A stretch of DNA of 64,000 nucleotides. It comes from Salinibacterium hongtaonis (GTDB lineage Bacteria > Actinomycetota > Actinomycetes > Actinomycetales > Microbacteriaceae). Below the pieces are notes generated by a model. It saw only the letters and a list, made by a program, of their open reading frames with translations, did no database searches and was not told the origin of the DNA. The first letter of the stretch is position 1; each line of letters begins with the position of its first letter. Location of the stretch: contig NZ_CP026951.1 of assembly GCF_003065485.1 (NCBI RefSeq), positions 1,984,001 to 2,048,000 of the forward strand, given 5' to 3'. Positions 8,560 to 16,223 of the stretch are shown here, piece by piece. The position numbers were made by a program, and so were the translations under genes.

Positions 8560-9078
8560 GTGACAGGACCTGTTGAAAAGTGGGAGGCCGCCGTCGCCGA
8601 TCTGTGGGCGCGCTTCGATTCATTCGACCGCGATGACGGAGTGGCTGCGATGCGCGCCCTGGCCGAGTCGTGGCCGGCCACCGACGGGAGGGCGGCGTTC
8701 GAACTCGCAGGCATGTACGACTCGATGGGATTCGAAGCTGAGGCCGCCGCAGAATACGATCGCGCCCTCAATCTCGGTCTCGACGTCGCAAGGCATGCGC
8801 AGGTCGCCGTGCAGTACGGATCGACCCTGCGCAACCTCGGCCGTCTCGACGAGGCAATCGCCATCCTCGAAGCCGCACCGACGCACGAATCCACAGGCTC
8901 CGCGCCCCGCATCGTATTGGCACTGGCTCTTCATAGCGCCGGCCGCAAGGACGAGGCACTCCGAGTCGCAATCGAAGCGCAGATCGAGGCACTGCCCCGC
9001 TACCACCGTTCGATGCGCAACTACGCCGCCGCGCTCACGGAGGGGGCTGCCGAGCCGACTGGTCGAGCCACTACATAG
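8560..9078 (+). CDS. Tetratricopeptide-repeat protein
   Basis: 172 residues from GTG 8560; an open frame upstream overlaps the DUF4386 gene in another frame and is rejected. TPR-like helical pairs are visible: AAFELAGMYDSMGFEAEAAAEYDRAL (split), QYGSTLRNLGRLDEAIAILE, and LALALHSAGRKDEALRVAIE, each with the G/A-Y/F-A spacing of TPR units. The family is widespread in Actinobacteria as a soluble protein-interaction module; the partner is unknown. Confidence 0.8.
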   Translation: MTGPVEKWEAAVADLWARFDSFDRDDGVAAMRALAESWPATDGRAAFELAGMYDSMGFEAEAAAEYDRALNLGLDVARHAQVAVQYGSTLRNLGRLDEAIAILEAAPTHESTGSAPRIVLALALHSAGRKDEALRVAIEAQIEALPRYHRSMRNYAAALTEGAAEPTGRATT

Positions 9079-9140
9079 CGGCCCTTCTTCACCAATCAGC
9101 AGTCCCTGCGGGCGAGCTCAGCGGGTGCCACGGCTCCCGG

Positions 9141-9263
9141 TCAGCCGGGCTGGGTGACCTTGTAAGGCTCGCCATCCTGGTCATACGTGATCTAGGGGGA
9201 TCCCTGCACTTCCATACGCAAAGAGACCGGTGCATAGCGGCGCTCAGACGCGCGAGCCCAGGC
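9141..9263 (-). pseudogene. Possible decayed C-terminal gene fragment
   Basis: Reading the reverse strand after the DUF1801 stop, one frame gives a coding-like string (ERRYAPVSLRMEVQGSP, a TAG, then ITYDQDGEPYKVTQPG and TGA). It resembles the tail of a conserved protein broken by a nonsense codon, but I cannot name the family. Little else is in the 185 bases between the TPR and DUF1801 genes. Confidence 0.3.
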
Positions 9264-9584
9264 TCAGTCCAGCACGGAGCGGACGATCGCGGCCACCCGC
9301 TTCGCGGTGTCTTCGCCGACGGTCTCGAAATACCACGCGGCCGGCATCAGATCGCCCTCAGTGCCGCCGACAGCTCGGAACGGCGCCTTCTCTGTGAGGG
9401 CAAGATTCATCCGATCGTCGTTGCGCAGCGTCACGAGCGCGGGAGTGCTCGCCGACTTCGCATAGGCGGGCATCCCATACCAAATCCGCGGTTTCAGGTC
9501 GGGAGCGGCAGTCACGATGATGTCGTGTACCTGCCGCATGATCGAGCGCCTCGGCTCGTCCATGCTCGCGATCTTGTCGAGCAC
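9264..9584 (-). CDS. DUF1801 (YdhG-like) protein, probably truncated by an upstream nonsense codon
   Basis: From GTG 9584 it encodes 106 residues with the DUF1801 core: DIIVTAAPDLKPRIWYGMPAYAK, then LVTLRNDDRMNLALTEKAPF. In the same frame an ATG at 9614 with a well-placed AAGGA opens MSKDE, followed at once by TAG (9597-9599) and then NLTQVLDKIASM. The good ribosome site therefore belongs to a reading frame that ends after five codons, while the GTG has no obvious site. This looks like a recent nonsense mutation or a sequencing error; the domain itself is mostly intact. Family members are small iron-chaperone-like or uncharacterized proteins. Confidence 0.6.
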   Translation of the reverse strand: MLDKIASMDEPRRSIMRQVHDIIVTAAPDLKPRIWYGMPAYAKSASTPALVTLRNDDRMNLALTEKAPFRAVGGTEGDLMPAAWYFETVGEDTAKRVAAIVRSVLD

Positions 9585-9614
9585 TTGCGTCAGGTTCTAC
9601 TCGTCCTTTGACAT

Positions 9615-10123
9615 GTCATGTCCTTAGGTGGGCCGATGTCAGGCATCGGGCAATGACGTCGGCGCACATGTGCGCCGCACCCCACCCGGACATGTCCTGA
9701 TCCGCTCAGGCCTCTCCGAGATGATTCACGTGATCTGTCACGTGGAAGCGCTTCGGTGGCGTGCCACCGCGTTCAGATTAGCTGACGAGCAGCCAGGCTG
9801 TCACCGGGGAGATTTGTAGCCTCCACGGGCGGTTGCCTCGAGGCAATAGCTCCGCAGTTCTGTCATCTTTGCGTTCTTGGACATGCTGACGAAGCGGAAG
9901 GCGCTCGGTTACTGCAGAACCTTCTTCACCACGCCAGACTTGAGCTGCATCCGCCCAAAACCTGGCACGGTCGCATCGATGTCGTGGGGCCGCGTCGCAC
10001 GAGTGTCCGCGAGCGCTTGCTCGCGAACACTCGTACGACATGGACCGGCGGCACTGAGCTGCCGCAGAGACTCGTCAACTGACGGAACCCCCTCGCGGTG
10101 CATTGCATCCGCGGCGGGTACCG
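9615..10123. other. About 510 bases without a convincing gene
   Basis: Several short frames exist on both strands but none shows consistent codon bias, a ribosome site or a recognizable family. The only clear structure is the long inverted repeat at 9994-10039. A reverse-strand stretch near 9816-9893 reads MSKNAKMTELRSYCLEATAR, possibly a gene scrap. Confidence 0.5.
9994..10039 (-). repeat. 21-bp inverted repeat forming a 46-base hairpin
   Basis: Arms at 9994-10014 and 10019-10039 are complementary over 21 bases around a 4-base loop, with two non-Watson-Crick positions. On the reverse-strand RNA both become G-U wobbles, so that transcript can form an unbroken 21-pair stem. It lies 85 bases past the stop of the short-chain dehydrogenase (10124). 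No U tract follows, so it is not a standard intrinsic terminator; it could be an RNA processing/stability element or a mobile-element end. Confidence 0.75.
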
Positions 10124-10876
10124 TCACCGCGCCGTCTCGCCCCCGTCGACGAAGATGGTCTGACCCGTGAGGAATGATGCGTCATCCGAGGCGACGTACA
10201 GAGTGGCGCGCGCGATCTCGACGGCGAGACCCGGTCGACCCGCAGGCAGACCCTTCGTCATCTCGGCGACGATGAAGTCCGGAATTGTGTGCTCCTGGTC
10301 AGGCTCAAGTGTGAATCCCGGGGCGATCGCGTTCACCCGGATGCCGAGCGGGCCGAGTTCGACGGCGAGGCCCTTCGTCAGCCCGATGACACCGGCCTTC
10401 GCGGCACTGTAGACGGCACTGCCGGGTCGACCCTTGACGCCCATGACGGACGACATGAGGATGATGCTGCCGCCGCCGCGAGCCGATATGACCGGCGCCG
10501 ATTTCTGCACTGCGAAGAACACCGACTTGAGGTTGATGTCGAGGATTTGATCCCACTCGTCCTCAGTGGTCTCGGCGAACTCCGGGTTGAGGAAGATGCC
10601 CGCGCTCGCGACGAGCACATCGAATCCCCCGTGCGCCGCAGTCACCTCGGCGACGAGCCGGTCCAGGTCCGCAACAGAGTTGACGTCCGCCACGACCGCG
10701 GAGGCCGTGCCGCCTGCCTCGGTGATCTCGTCGACGACTGCATCGAGCTTCGCTTGCGTCCGGCCGACCACCACCGGCGTCGCGCCCTCGGCGGCAAACA
10801 GCCGGGCGATGGAACGACCGAGGTTCTGGCCGCCCCCGATAATCACGGCGATCTTGTTGTCCAGTTTCCCAGGCAT
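10124..10876 (-). CDS. Short-chain dehydrogenase/reductase (SDR)
   Basis: 250 residues, ATG 10876 with AGAAGGAGGGA upstream. Classical SDR features: IIGGGQNLGRSIARLF for the NAD(P) Rossmann loop (residues 11-26), DVNSVADLDR, ASAG in place of NNAG, a catalytic Ser in ILMSSVMGVKG, and YSAAK (Tyr/Lys, near 159-163), then RVNAIAPGF. It ends with FVDGG. NAD(P)-dependent alcohol/ketone oxidoreductase of unknown substrate. It is the last gene in a leftward group after the ABC binding lipoprotein and a second SDR. Confidence 0.9.
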   Translation of the reverse strand: MPGKLDNKIAVIIGGGQNLGRSIARLFAAEGATPVVVGRTQAKLDAVVDEITEAGGTASAVVADVNSVADLDRLVAEVTAAHGGFDVLVASAGIFLNPEFAETTEDEWDQILDINLKSVFFAVQKSAPVISARGGGSIILMSSVMGVKGRPGSAVYSAAKAGVIGLTKGLAVELGPLGIRVNAIAPGFTLEPDQEHTIPDFIVAEMTKGLPAGRPGLAVEIARATLYVASDDASFLTGQTIFVDGGETAR

Positions 10877-10993
10877 GCCGATCCCTCCTTCTGCGGGCGC
10901 GCCCGCGATTCAGTGAAACTCGTTCGTCGATTGATGATCTCCTGTGGTCGCAGGAGCTAGAGCGCCGGAATGGCCCGACCTCCGGCCTTTCCC

Positions 10994-12604
10994 TCAGTTC
11001 CCCGACCAGGAGGCACCGGCCACCGGCGAGTACGGGGTGGGCTCGGCTGTCACGTAGTCCGCCGGCACTCCCGTGATCCCGGGCTGCGCGACCGTGAACC
11101 GCGGAATCGACGTGATGGTGACAAACCACTGGTTCGCGTCGACGGCCCGTGTCAGCTCCTTGAGGAGGTCGCCCTGCTTGTCGGCCGGTGCGGCGGACAC
11201 CGCCTCGAGCGCTGTCGTGATGTCATCCGGAATTGCATAGCCGTTGGGGTTAAGAGCTCCGCCGACACTCTGCATGCTGCCGGTGACCAAGTTGAAAGCG
11301 CTCTCGCCGAACTCCGAGTAGATGTATGCCTCGAACTGGCCGCCCGAGAGCTTGGCTGTGAGGTCGGTGAAGGGGTCATTGTTACGCTCGAGCGTGACGT
11401 TGATGCCGATCGCCTCAAGCGCGCCCTGCACGGCCTGGCCGACGAGGTTGCCCGGGTCGAACGCCGACGGGTCGGTGATCGTGATGTCAAAACCGTCCGG
11501 GTAACCGGCTTCCGCCAGGAGCTTCTTCGCCGTGTCGGGGTTGTAGGCGTAAGGGTCCTCTCCGGTGTGACCGTCGGCGCCCTTAGGCGTCGCCGAGCTC
11601 GTCGGGGTGGCGAGTCCGGCGTACAGCGCCTCGTTAATCGACGCGCGGTCGATCGCGTATGCGATCGCCTGGCGGACTCGCACATCCGCCGTCGGGCCAG
11701 TCTCGTGCTCACCGAAGACAAGCATGGACGTTCCCGACGCACCGACGCCGAGCGCACCCTTTGAGATCCGCAACCCAGAGTTCTCCGCGGCGGCGGCGAG
11801 AGGCGCCAGCACTTCCAGCGCATAGCTGACCTGGCCCGTCGTCACCGCGTTTGCGAGCGCGTTAGGGTCGGCGAAAGGCATGATCACGATCGTGTCGTAT
11901 GTCACCGTTTCCGGCGCGAAATAGTGCTCGTTCTTCACGTAGGTGTATTCGATGCCGATGACCGTCTGCTCCTGATCGAGCACGTAGGGCCCAGCACCGA
12001 GCGTCGTGGTGTCGAGCAGCTCGGGGTTGGCTGTGCCCGCCTCGCTAGTGACCATGGACACGACGCTCGAGTCGTTGAGCGTGCCGAGCGCGTAGGCCTG
12101 CGGCACCGCGATCTTGAACCGGACTGTCACCTCCAGCTCACCGGTTGCCTCGGCGCCCGCGATCTGCGAACCGTAAGTCGCCACCTTGAAGCCCGGCGTG
12201 GCCAGGAATCGGTTGATGGAGGCGACGACATTCTCGGCGGTCACGTCGGTGCCGTCGCTGTACTTCGCGTCGTCGCGCAACTCGAGTGTGATCGACTTCG
12301 CGTCATCCCCGAATGTCCACGACGTGGCCAGGTACGGGGTGAACTCCCCTTCGGCGGTCTGGTGGACGAGCGTCGCGTAGGCGAACTGGTTGTACGTGGG
12401 GAGATTCGACCACACCGGGTCGAGCCGTCCGGCGTCCTGACCGACACCGATGGTCAGCGTCCCGCCCGTGGCCGCCCCCTCTGTCGGCTTGTCATCGGCC
12501 GCGGAGCAGCCGGTGAGGGCGAGGGCGGCGGTAGCTACGATCGCCACCGCCCAGCGGAAGCCGCGACGTGTGAGTCGCGGGGCTAGGGAATGAGCTGACT
12601 TCAT
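10994..12604 (-). CDS. ABC transporter substrate-binding lipoprotein, family 5 (peptide/opine/nickel type), orphan
   Basis: 536 residues from ATG 12604 with GGAGAAG upstream. The N-terminus has a twin-arginine-like LTRRGFRW and a lipobox LTGC (Cys33), so it is exported and lipid-anchored. The SBP family 5 core follows: GGTLTIGVGQDAGRLDPVWSN cut across, TYNQFAYATLVHQ, LATSWTFGDDAKSITLELRDDAKYSDG, VRQAIAYAIDRASIN, and LLAEAGYPDGF. Binding proteins of this class deliver peptides, opines, glycosides or metal chelates to an ABC permease. No permease or ATPase gene is next to it, so its transporter must be elsewhere or lost. Confidence 0.9.
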   Translation of the reverse strand: MKSAHSLAPRLTRRGFRWAVAIVATAALALTGCSAADDKPTEGAATGGTLTIGVGQDAGRLDPVWSNLPTYNQFAYATLVHQTAEGEFTPYLATSWTFGDDAKSITLELRDDAKYSDGTDVTAENVVASINRFLATPGFKVATYGSQIAGAEATGELEVTVRFKIAVPQAYALGTLNDSSVVSMVTSEAGTANPELLDTTTLGAGPYVLDQEQTVIGIEYTYVKNEHYFAPETVTYDTIVIMPFADPNALANAVTTGQVSYALEVLAPLAAAAENSGLRISKGALGVGASGTSMLVFGEHETGPTADVRVRQAIAYAIDRASINEALYAGLATPTSSATPKGADGHTGEDPYAYNPDTAKKLLAEAGYPDGFDITITDPSAFDPGNLVGQAVQGALEAIGINVTLERNNDPFTDLTAKLSGGQFEAYIYSEFGESAFNLVTGSMQSVGGALNPNGYAIPDDITTALEAVSAAPADKQGDLLKELTRAVDANQWFVTITSIPRFTVAQPGITGVPADYVTAEPTPYSPVAGASWSGN

Positions 12605-12671
12605 TGTCTTCTCCAAGATTTAGTGACGGCGGCGTCGCCGTCTTCAGTTGCCCTGATGGGGGCGCCCCCAG

Positions 12672-12699
12672 TGTTTACTGTACGGAATCGTTCTGTCAA
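12672..12699 (-). promoter_or_regulatory. Promoter of the ABC binding-protein gene with a TetR-like operator
   Basis: On the reverse strand TTGACA (12694-12699) is followed after 16 bases by TAAACA (12672-12677), a plausible sigma-70-type promoter about 70 bases upstream of the start. ACGGAA-TCG-TTCTGT (12682-12696), an inverted repeat with one mismatch, lies across the spacer, the layout of TetR-family operators. No TetR gene is adjacent. Confidence 0.5.
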
Positions 12700-12842
12700 C
12701 TTTGGAGTTTGTGCGCGTAAAACACGGGGCGACGGTAAAAGATGGCGCGCCAATGCAGAAAAACAGTAACATTTCGTTCTTTTCTGGAAAGGCCGCGATC
12801 CCCCGCGGCTCACGGTCGGTGACCGCCAGCGGCGCGGAGCCC

Positions 12843-13604
12843 TTAGGCGACGCCTGTGTTTCCCGTCGCCGCGATGATTTGCCCGGTGACGTAGGACGCT
12901 TTTTCCGAGGCGAGGAAGACGACGGTCGGCGCGACGTCATCGGCCACGCCGATGCGACCGAGAACAGAGGTCTTCACCATTCCCGCCGCAAGCTCGGTGA
13001 ACTGTGGCGGCATCTTCGCCGGGTCCATGGTGAGCGCGCCCGGCGCGACCGCGTTGACCCGAATGCCGTGGGGAGCGAGCTCCCGCGAATGCGACTTCGT
13101 CATCCCGACTATCGCGGACTTCGCTGCACTGTACTCAGAACCACCCTCGGGCGTACCATAGATGCCCGCTGTCGACGTGATGTTGACGATGCTGCCCTTG
13201 ACGTCGTTGTCTACCATCCATCTGGCGATGACTGACGTGTTCATCGCCGACCCTTTGACGTGGACGGCGAATACCTTGTCCCAGAGGTCCTCCTGAAGCT
13301 CGAGCACCGGTGTGAAAGCGACAATGCCTGCATTGTTGACGAGGATGTCAGCGCGCCCGAAAGCGTCGAGTGCTGCTTGGAGGATGGTCTCTGCCGCGGC
13401 TCGGGATCCGACTGGAGCTAGGACGGAGACTGCTTTGCCCCCGGCTTCCACGATCTCCGCGACCACCGCGTCGGCGGACTCGTTCACGTCATTGATGACG
13501 AGGCTCGCCCCTTCGGCTGCGAGTCCCAGGGCGTAGGCGCGGCCGAGGCCGAGCGGGGCGCCAGCCCCTGTGACGATGGCGACTTTCCCGGTCAGGGTTC
13601 CCAT
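12843..13604 (-). CDS. Short-chain dehydrogenase/reductase (SDR), second copy
   Basis: 253 residues, ATG 13604 with AAAGGA upstream. It has VTGAGAPLGLGRAYALGLA (Rossmann Gly motif, residues 11-29), NDVNESADAVV (acidic residue favouring NAD), NNAGIV, INITSTAGIYG-type Ser segment, and YSAAK near residue 157, then GIRVNAVAPGA. The ending is ATGNTGVA. It is only distantly similar to the SDR at 10124. It lies 33 bases after the tautomerase gene in the same direction, so the two are probably co-transcribed; substrate unknown. Confidence 0.9.
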   Translation of the reverse strand: MGTLTGKVAIVTGAGAPLGLGRAYALGLAAEGASLVINDVNESADAVVAEIVEAGGKAVSVLAPVGSRAAAETILQAALDAFGRADILVNNAGIVAFTPVLELQEDLWDKVFAVHVKGSAMNTSVIARWMVDNDVKGSIVNITSTAGIYGTPEGGSEYSAAKSAIVGMTKSHSRELAPHGIRVNAVAPGALTMDPAKMPPQFTELAAGMVKTSVLGRIGVADDVAPTVVFLASEKASYVTGQIIAATGNTGVA

Positions 13605-13637
13605 GCGGTCCTTTCGTATGATTCGGTGGTTTGGGGT

Positions 13638-13835
13638 TCAGGCGCCCGGCATCGGCGGTAGATCGGCCATTAGAACGCCGCCTACGGCCGAATTCGCCGG
13701 GTCGTCCTCGGTGATGTGAATAATGACGAGTTCGCGAGGAACTCCGAGCTCGACGAAAGCGTCTGTGACCTTCGCAACGAGCTCGCGTTTGCGCGCGACA
13801 TCCCATTGGTGTGTGTTGATCTGAACGACCGGCAT
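13638..13835 (-). CDS. 4-oxalocrotonate tautomerase-like protein
   Basis: 65 residues from ATG 13835 with GGAAAGGGA upstream. The protein begins MPVVQINTHQ, so Pro2 becomes the N-terminal catalytic proline after Met removal, and continues with the beta-alpha-beta unit (ELVAKVTDAFVELGVPRELVIIHITE, split) typical of the small tautomerase superfamily. Members tautomerize 2-hydroxymuconate-like acids or process related substrates in aromatic degradation. Placement before an SDR supports a catabolic operon. A longer upstream frame has no family similarity. Confidence 0.85.
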   Translation of the reverse strand: MPVVQINTHQWDVARKRELVAKVTDAFVELGVPRELVIIHITEDDPANSAVGGVLMADLPPMPGA

Positions 13836-13930
13836 TACGAGTCCCTTTCCGTGGGGATCTGGTTCCGCGCCCATCCGGGTCAACGGCCGTCCCGCCGCTG
13901 CTCGCGGCGGTCCATTTAGCCTCACGGTAG

Positions 13931-14173
13931 TTGCCCGCGAAGGGCCGTCGCAGACGGCTTCCGAATATTGGAATCGGAGTAAGGGCGGGCGAGGCACTCG
14001 GAAGCACGCTAATCCGCGCATTCGTCCGCGAAGCTTGGAGTCAAGGCCTCGCCTCCATCGGCCTGTCGGTCGAATCCGACAGCTCCGCGAAGCGGCTCTA
14101 CCCCAGCGAAGGTTTCGTCGACGTCCCTGGACTGGAAGCGGTCGGCGTAATGCTGCGGACCGTCAGCGCCTAG
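13931..14173 (+). pseudogene. GNAT acetyltransferase, C-terminal fragment
   Basis: The 80-residue frame contains IGIGVRAGEALGSTLIRAF (acetyl-CoA-binding motif A region), LASIGLSVESDSSAKRLYPSEGF (motif B: the L-S-V-E-x-D-N-x-A-x-x-L-Y-x-x-x-G-F signature) and a short tail. The N-terminal half of the domain is absent and there is no start with a ribosome site; a TTG begins the open frame by chance. It looks like a 5'-truncated remnant left at the edge of the rearranged region. Confidence 0.7.
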
Positions 14174-14309
14174 CCGCGGACCGGCCCCACCCGGAGTCGG
14201 CATGCTGAACGCAGGTACTGACCTATACCCGACCACGTGATCTCCTCGGCGCGCATACCACGCCATCCTCGAAAAGTCGGATGTCGCTCAGGGGCAGGCG
14301 GGCAGAACG

Positions 14310-14336
14310 TCAGACATTGAAGCGGAACTCCACTGA
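14310..14336 (-). repeat. ychF-3'-end-like sequence, copy C (possible att scar)
   Basis: Read on the reverse strand this encodes SVEFRFNV followed by TGA, matching the VVEFRFNV-stop C-terminus of YchF (real end at 17412). It shares the 17-base core GTGGAGTTCCGCTTCAA with the copy at 14746-14775. No upstream ychF sequence accompanies it. Confidence 0.7.
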
Positions 14337-14373
14337 GTTACGTCGCCGAATAAACTTAGGCAACCGCTACCAA

Positions 14374-14616
14374 TTATGCGAGATGGCGTTCAGACGCTTG
14401 GGGGATTCCGCCGTAGCTGCCTGTGTACGAGGAAGAGTCGTAGCGCTTGTCCGATAGCAAACATGACCCGATGGCCATGAGTAGCAGCGCCGACGGGTTC
14501 CGCGTAAGCAACGCCAAAATCACGCCGGTCCCCGCAACAACGAGGCTAGCTGTCACTATTGCGATCGTGTGCTTGACGGCGGACCTCCACGACGAAACTT
14601 CGTAGTACGGTTCCAT
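14374..14616 (-). CDS. Small two-helix membrane protein
   Basis: 80 residues from ATG 14616 (a TTG at 14652 would add 12 residues). MEPYYEVSSWRSAVKH is followed by two hydrophobic segments (about residues 18-36 and 41-53) and a Tyr/Ser/Gly-rich tail (YDSSSYTGSYGG). I recognise no family. It sits between two ychF-end-like repeats, so it is probably cargo of an integrated segment. Coding status rests on open frame and membrane-like composition only. Confidence 0.45.
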   Translation of the reverse strand: MEPYYEVSSWRSAVKHTIAIVTASLVVAGTGVILALLTRNPSALLLMAIGSCLLSDKRYDSSSYTGSYGGIPQASERHLA

Positions 14617-14671
14617 CCGCTCAGTCTGGCGGGCCAGATTCCCCTGCCACAATTCTCATCGAGCAAATTGA

Positions 14672-14698
14672 TCAGACCATGAAGCGGAACCCGACTTC
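14672..14698 (-). repeat. ychF-3'-end-like sequence, copy D (degenerate)
   Basis: The reverse strand reads EVGFRFMV then TGA, two residues away from the VEFRFNV-stop ending. It shares TTCCGCTTCA with copies B and C and has the same orientation. It lies 75 bases from copy B and about 360 from copy C. Confidence 0.5.
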
Positions 14699-14745
14699 CC
14701 GCTCCGCAGCATCGCTGATTAGAAAAAGTGCTGGTCAGAAGCGAG

Positions 14746-14775
14746 CTACACGTTGAAGCGGAACTCCACCACATT
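14746..14775 (-). repeat. ychF-3'-end-like sequence, copy B (possible att scar)
   Basis: The reverse strand reads NVVEFRFNV then TAG. Against the true ychF end, the last 27 bases differ at four positions, all synonymous (Val, Arg twice in one codon, Phe). The rest of the 308 bases between the membrane gene and the hipA stop shows no gene. Confidence 0.75.
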
Positions 14776-14924
14776 GCGGTACGGACTAACCCCTGGGCTG
14801 TGCGGTGCACAGTGTCTGCAGCAGACGCGAGAATGTCCGGATCGTTGTTGTCGTGTGGCTGCCAGGCGACGCGTCGATCATCCTCCCATTCCTTACGGAA
14901 AGGGCCTGCGCGGGTCGCCTTCTG

Positions 14925-16223
14925 TCAAGGGAGGAACAGGTCTCTCACCCGAAGCGTCTGCGAGTACGTCGCGAACGGGTAGAGCTTCACGGCCTCGATC
15001 TGCTGGAGTTGGTCTGGTAGAGACCCCATAATGTCGGAGACGACAGGTTGGAGGTTTGCTGCGACGGTGACGGCGAAATTTGCGAGATGGTCATCGTGGA
15101 GTTTGGCGTCGCGTTCGAGCACGCGAAAGCTGTCGGGCCCGATGCTGCCGATGGTGGCTGAGCCGGCGATGCTGAATGCGAGCTTGACCCCGTCGAACGC
15201 CCGATAGTCGGCGGCGCGTACGGTCGAGGGGAACTCAAAGGGGAGAGAGGAGTTGAGGTCGTAGAACGGTGACAGAACCGTGGCACCGGGAAGATGGCTG
15301 AGGGAGTAATTCTTGGTGTGACCGTCGTTGTGGCCGATGATCCAGGAGAACACGAGGCATTCTGCGAACCGCCTCTTGGCGGCCCGTGCGTTCCCGGGGT
15401 CCAACTCGCGGTCGAACAGAGTGAAGAGGTCTCGGTAGCTCGGGCCACCATCGCGTTCGTACTTGTTCAAGAACGAGACACCTGTGGCTTGGGCGAGGTC
15501 TTCTTGGTGGATGCGGAGGTACCGGTCACCGTCCTGGAGTCGGTCGAAGCGTTCCACGATGAGGACGTGCTCACCCTCGAACACTCCGACCTCGGTGCTT
15601 GCCACGGTCAGTCCGAACTGGCGAGCTACCTGCAGGGTGATGTGTTCGGTCACGTCGGATCCGGGAAGGGTGTGCACGCCCGGCTTGAAGATGTGTGTGG
15701 AGGGGTGCTGTCCGGAGGGCTCGTACCACTGACCGTCGCGGTGTGCGAGGGCGAACTTGCCTTGGGCACCGCCGAGAGAGAAACCCTCCTCGACAGTTCG
15801 CTGCTGGAGCCAGTCAGAGTCATCTGCCCGGATCTGACGGATGCGCGCAGCGATCGCGTCGTCAGTGATCGGCGACAGATCAGAGGCGGTGCGCGGTGCG
15901 GTACCGGTTGGGTAGAACTCCAGCGCCCCTGCCACATCGGCGCCGTACACGGTGAGGAGATCGAACGCGCTGTCGCTGGTGAGTTTCGCATCCGTCGCCC
16001 ACTTGGTGCGTACGTCCGGGCGGTCGGGGAGCAGGTTCTCCAGGAATCGCCGGGTGGTTGTTCCCGAAGCAGCGCCCGCCACCACCGGAAGCTGAACAGA
16101 GATCGGCACCGGCTGACTACTGTAGATGTAGTGCTGCAGGTACCGCAGGGTGAGGTTGTCACCCTGTCGTTTGATCGTGGCGACGTGCTCGTCGTAGAGA
16201 TAGACGTCCAGTGAGTTGATCAT
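14925..16223 (-). CDS. hipA: HipA-type serine/threonine kinase toxin
   Basis: 432 residues, close to the usual HipA length. The N-terminal coupling domain (residues 1-105) is followed by the HipA kinase: Gly-rich SLGGAQGKFA (149-158), HIFKP with a likely ATP-binding Lys180, the catalytic HNDGHTKN (298-305, Asp300) and the metal-binding YDLNSS (321-326). All key residues are present, so it should be active. HipA kinases phosphorylate targets such as aminoacyl-tRNA synthetases and arrest growth unless bound by HipB. Its ATG overlaps the hipB stop by four bases (ATGA), giving coupled translation. Confidence 0.92.
   Translation of the reverse strand: MINSLDVYLYDEHVATIKRQGDNLTLRYLQHYIYSSQPVPISVQLPVVAGAASGTTTRRFLENLLPDRPDVRTKWATDAKLTSDSAFDLLTVYGADVAGALEFYPTGTAPRTASDLSPITDDAIAARIRQIRADDSDWLQQRTVEEGFSLGGAQGKFALAHRDGQWYEPSGQHPSTHIFKPGVHTLPGSDVTEHITLQVARQFGLTVASTEVGVFEGEHVLIVERFDRLQDGDRYLRIHQEDLAQATGVSFLNKYERDGGPSYRDLFTLFDRELDPGNARAAKRRFAECLVFSWIIGHNDGHTKNYSLSHLPGATVLSPFYDLNSSLPFEFPSTVRAADYRAFDGVKLAFSIAGSATIGSIGPDSFRVLERDAKLHDDHLANFAVTVAANLQPVVSDIMGSLPDQLQQIEAVKLYPFATYSQTLRVRDLFLP

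Noticed and set aside
9892-9905. A further ychF-end-like TTCCGCTTC near 9885-9900
   Set aside because: The surrounding codons (AFRFVS) do not give the V-E-F-R-F-N-V-stop ending, and the stop codon is missing, so the match is probably chance.
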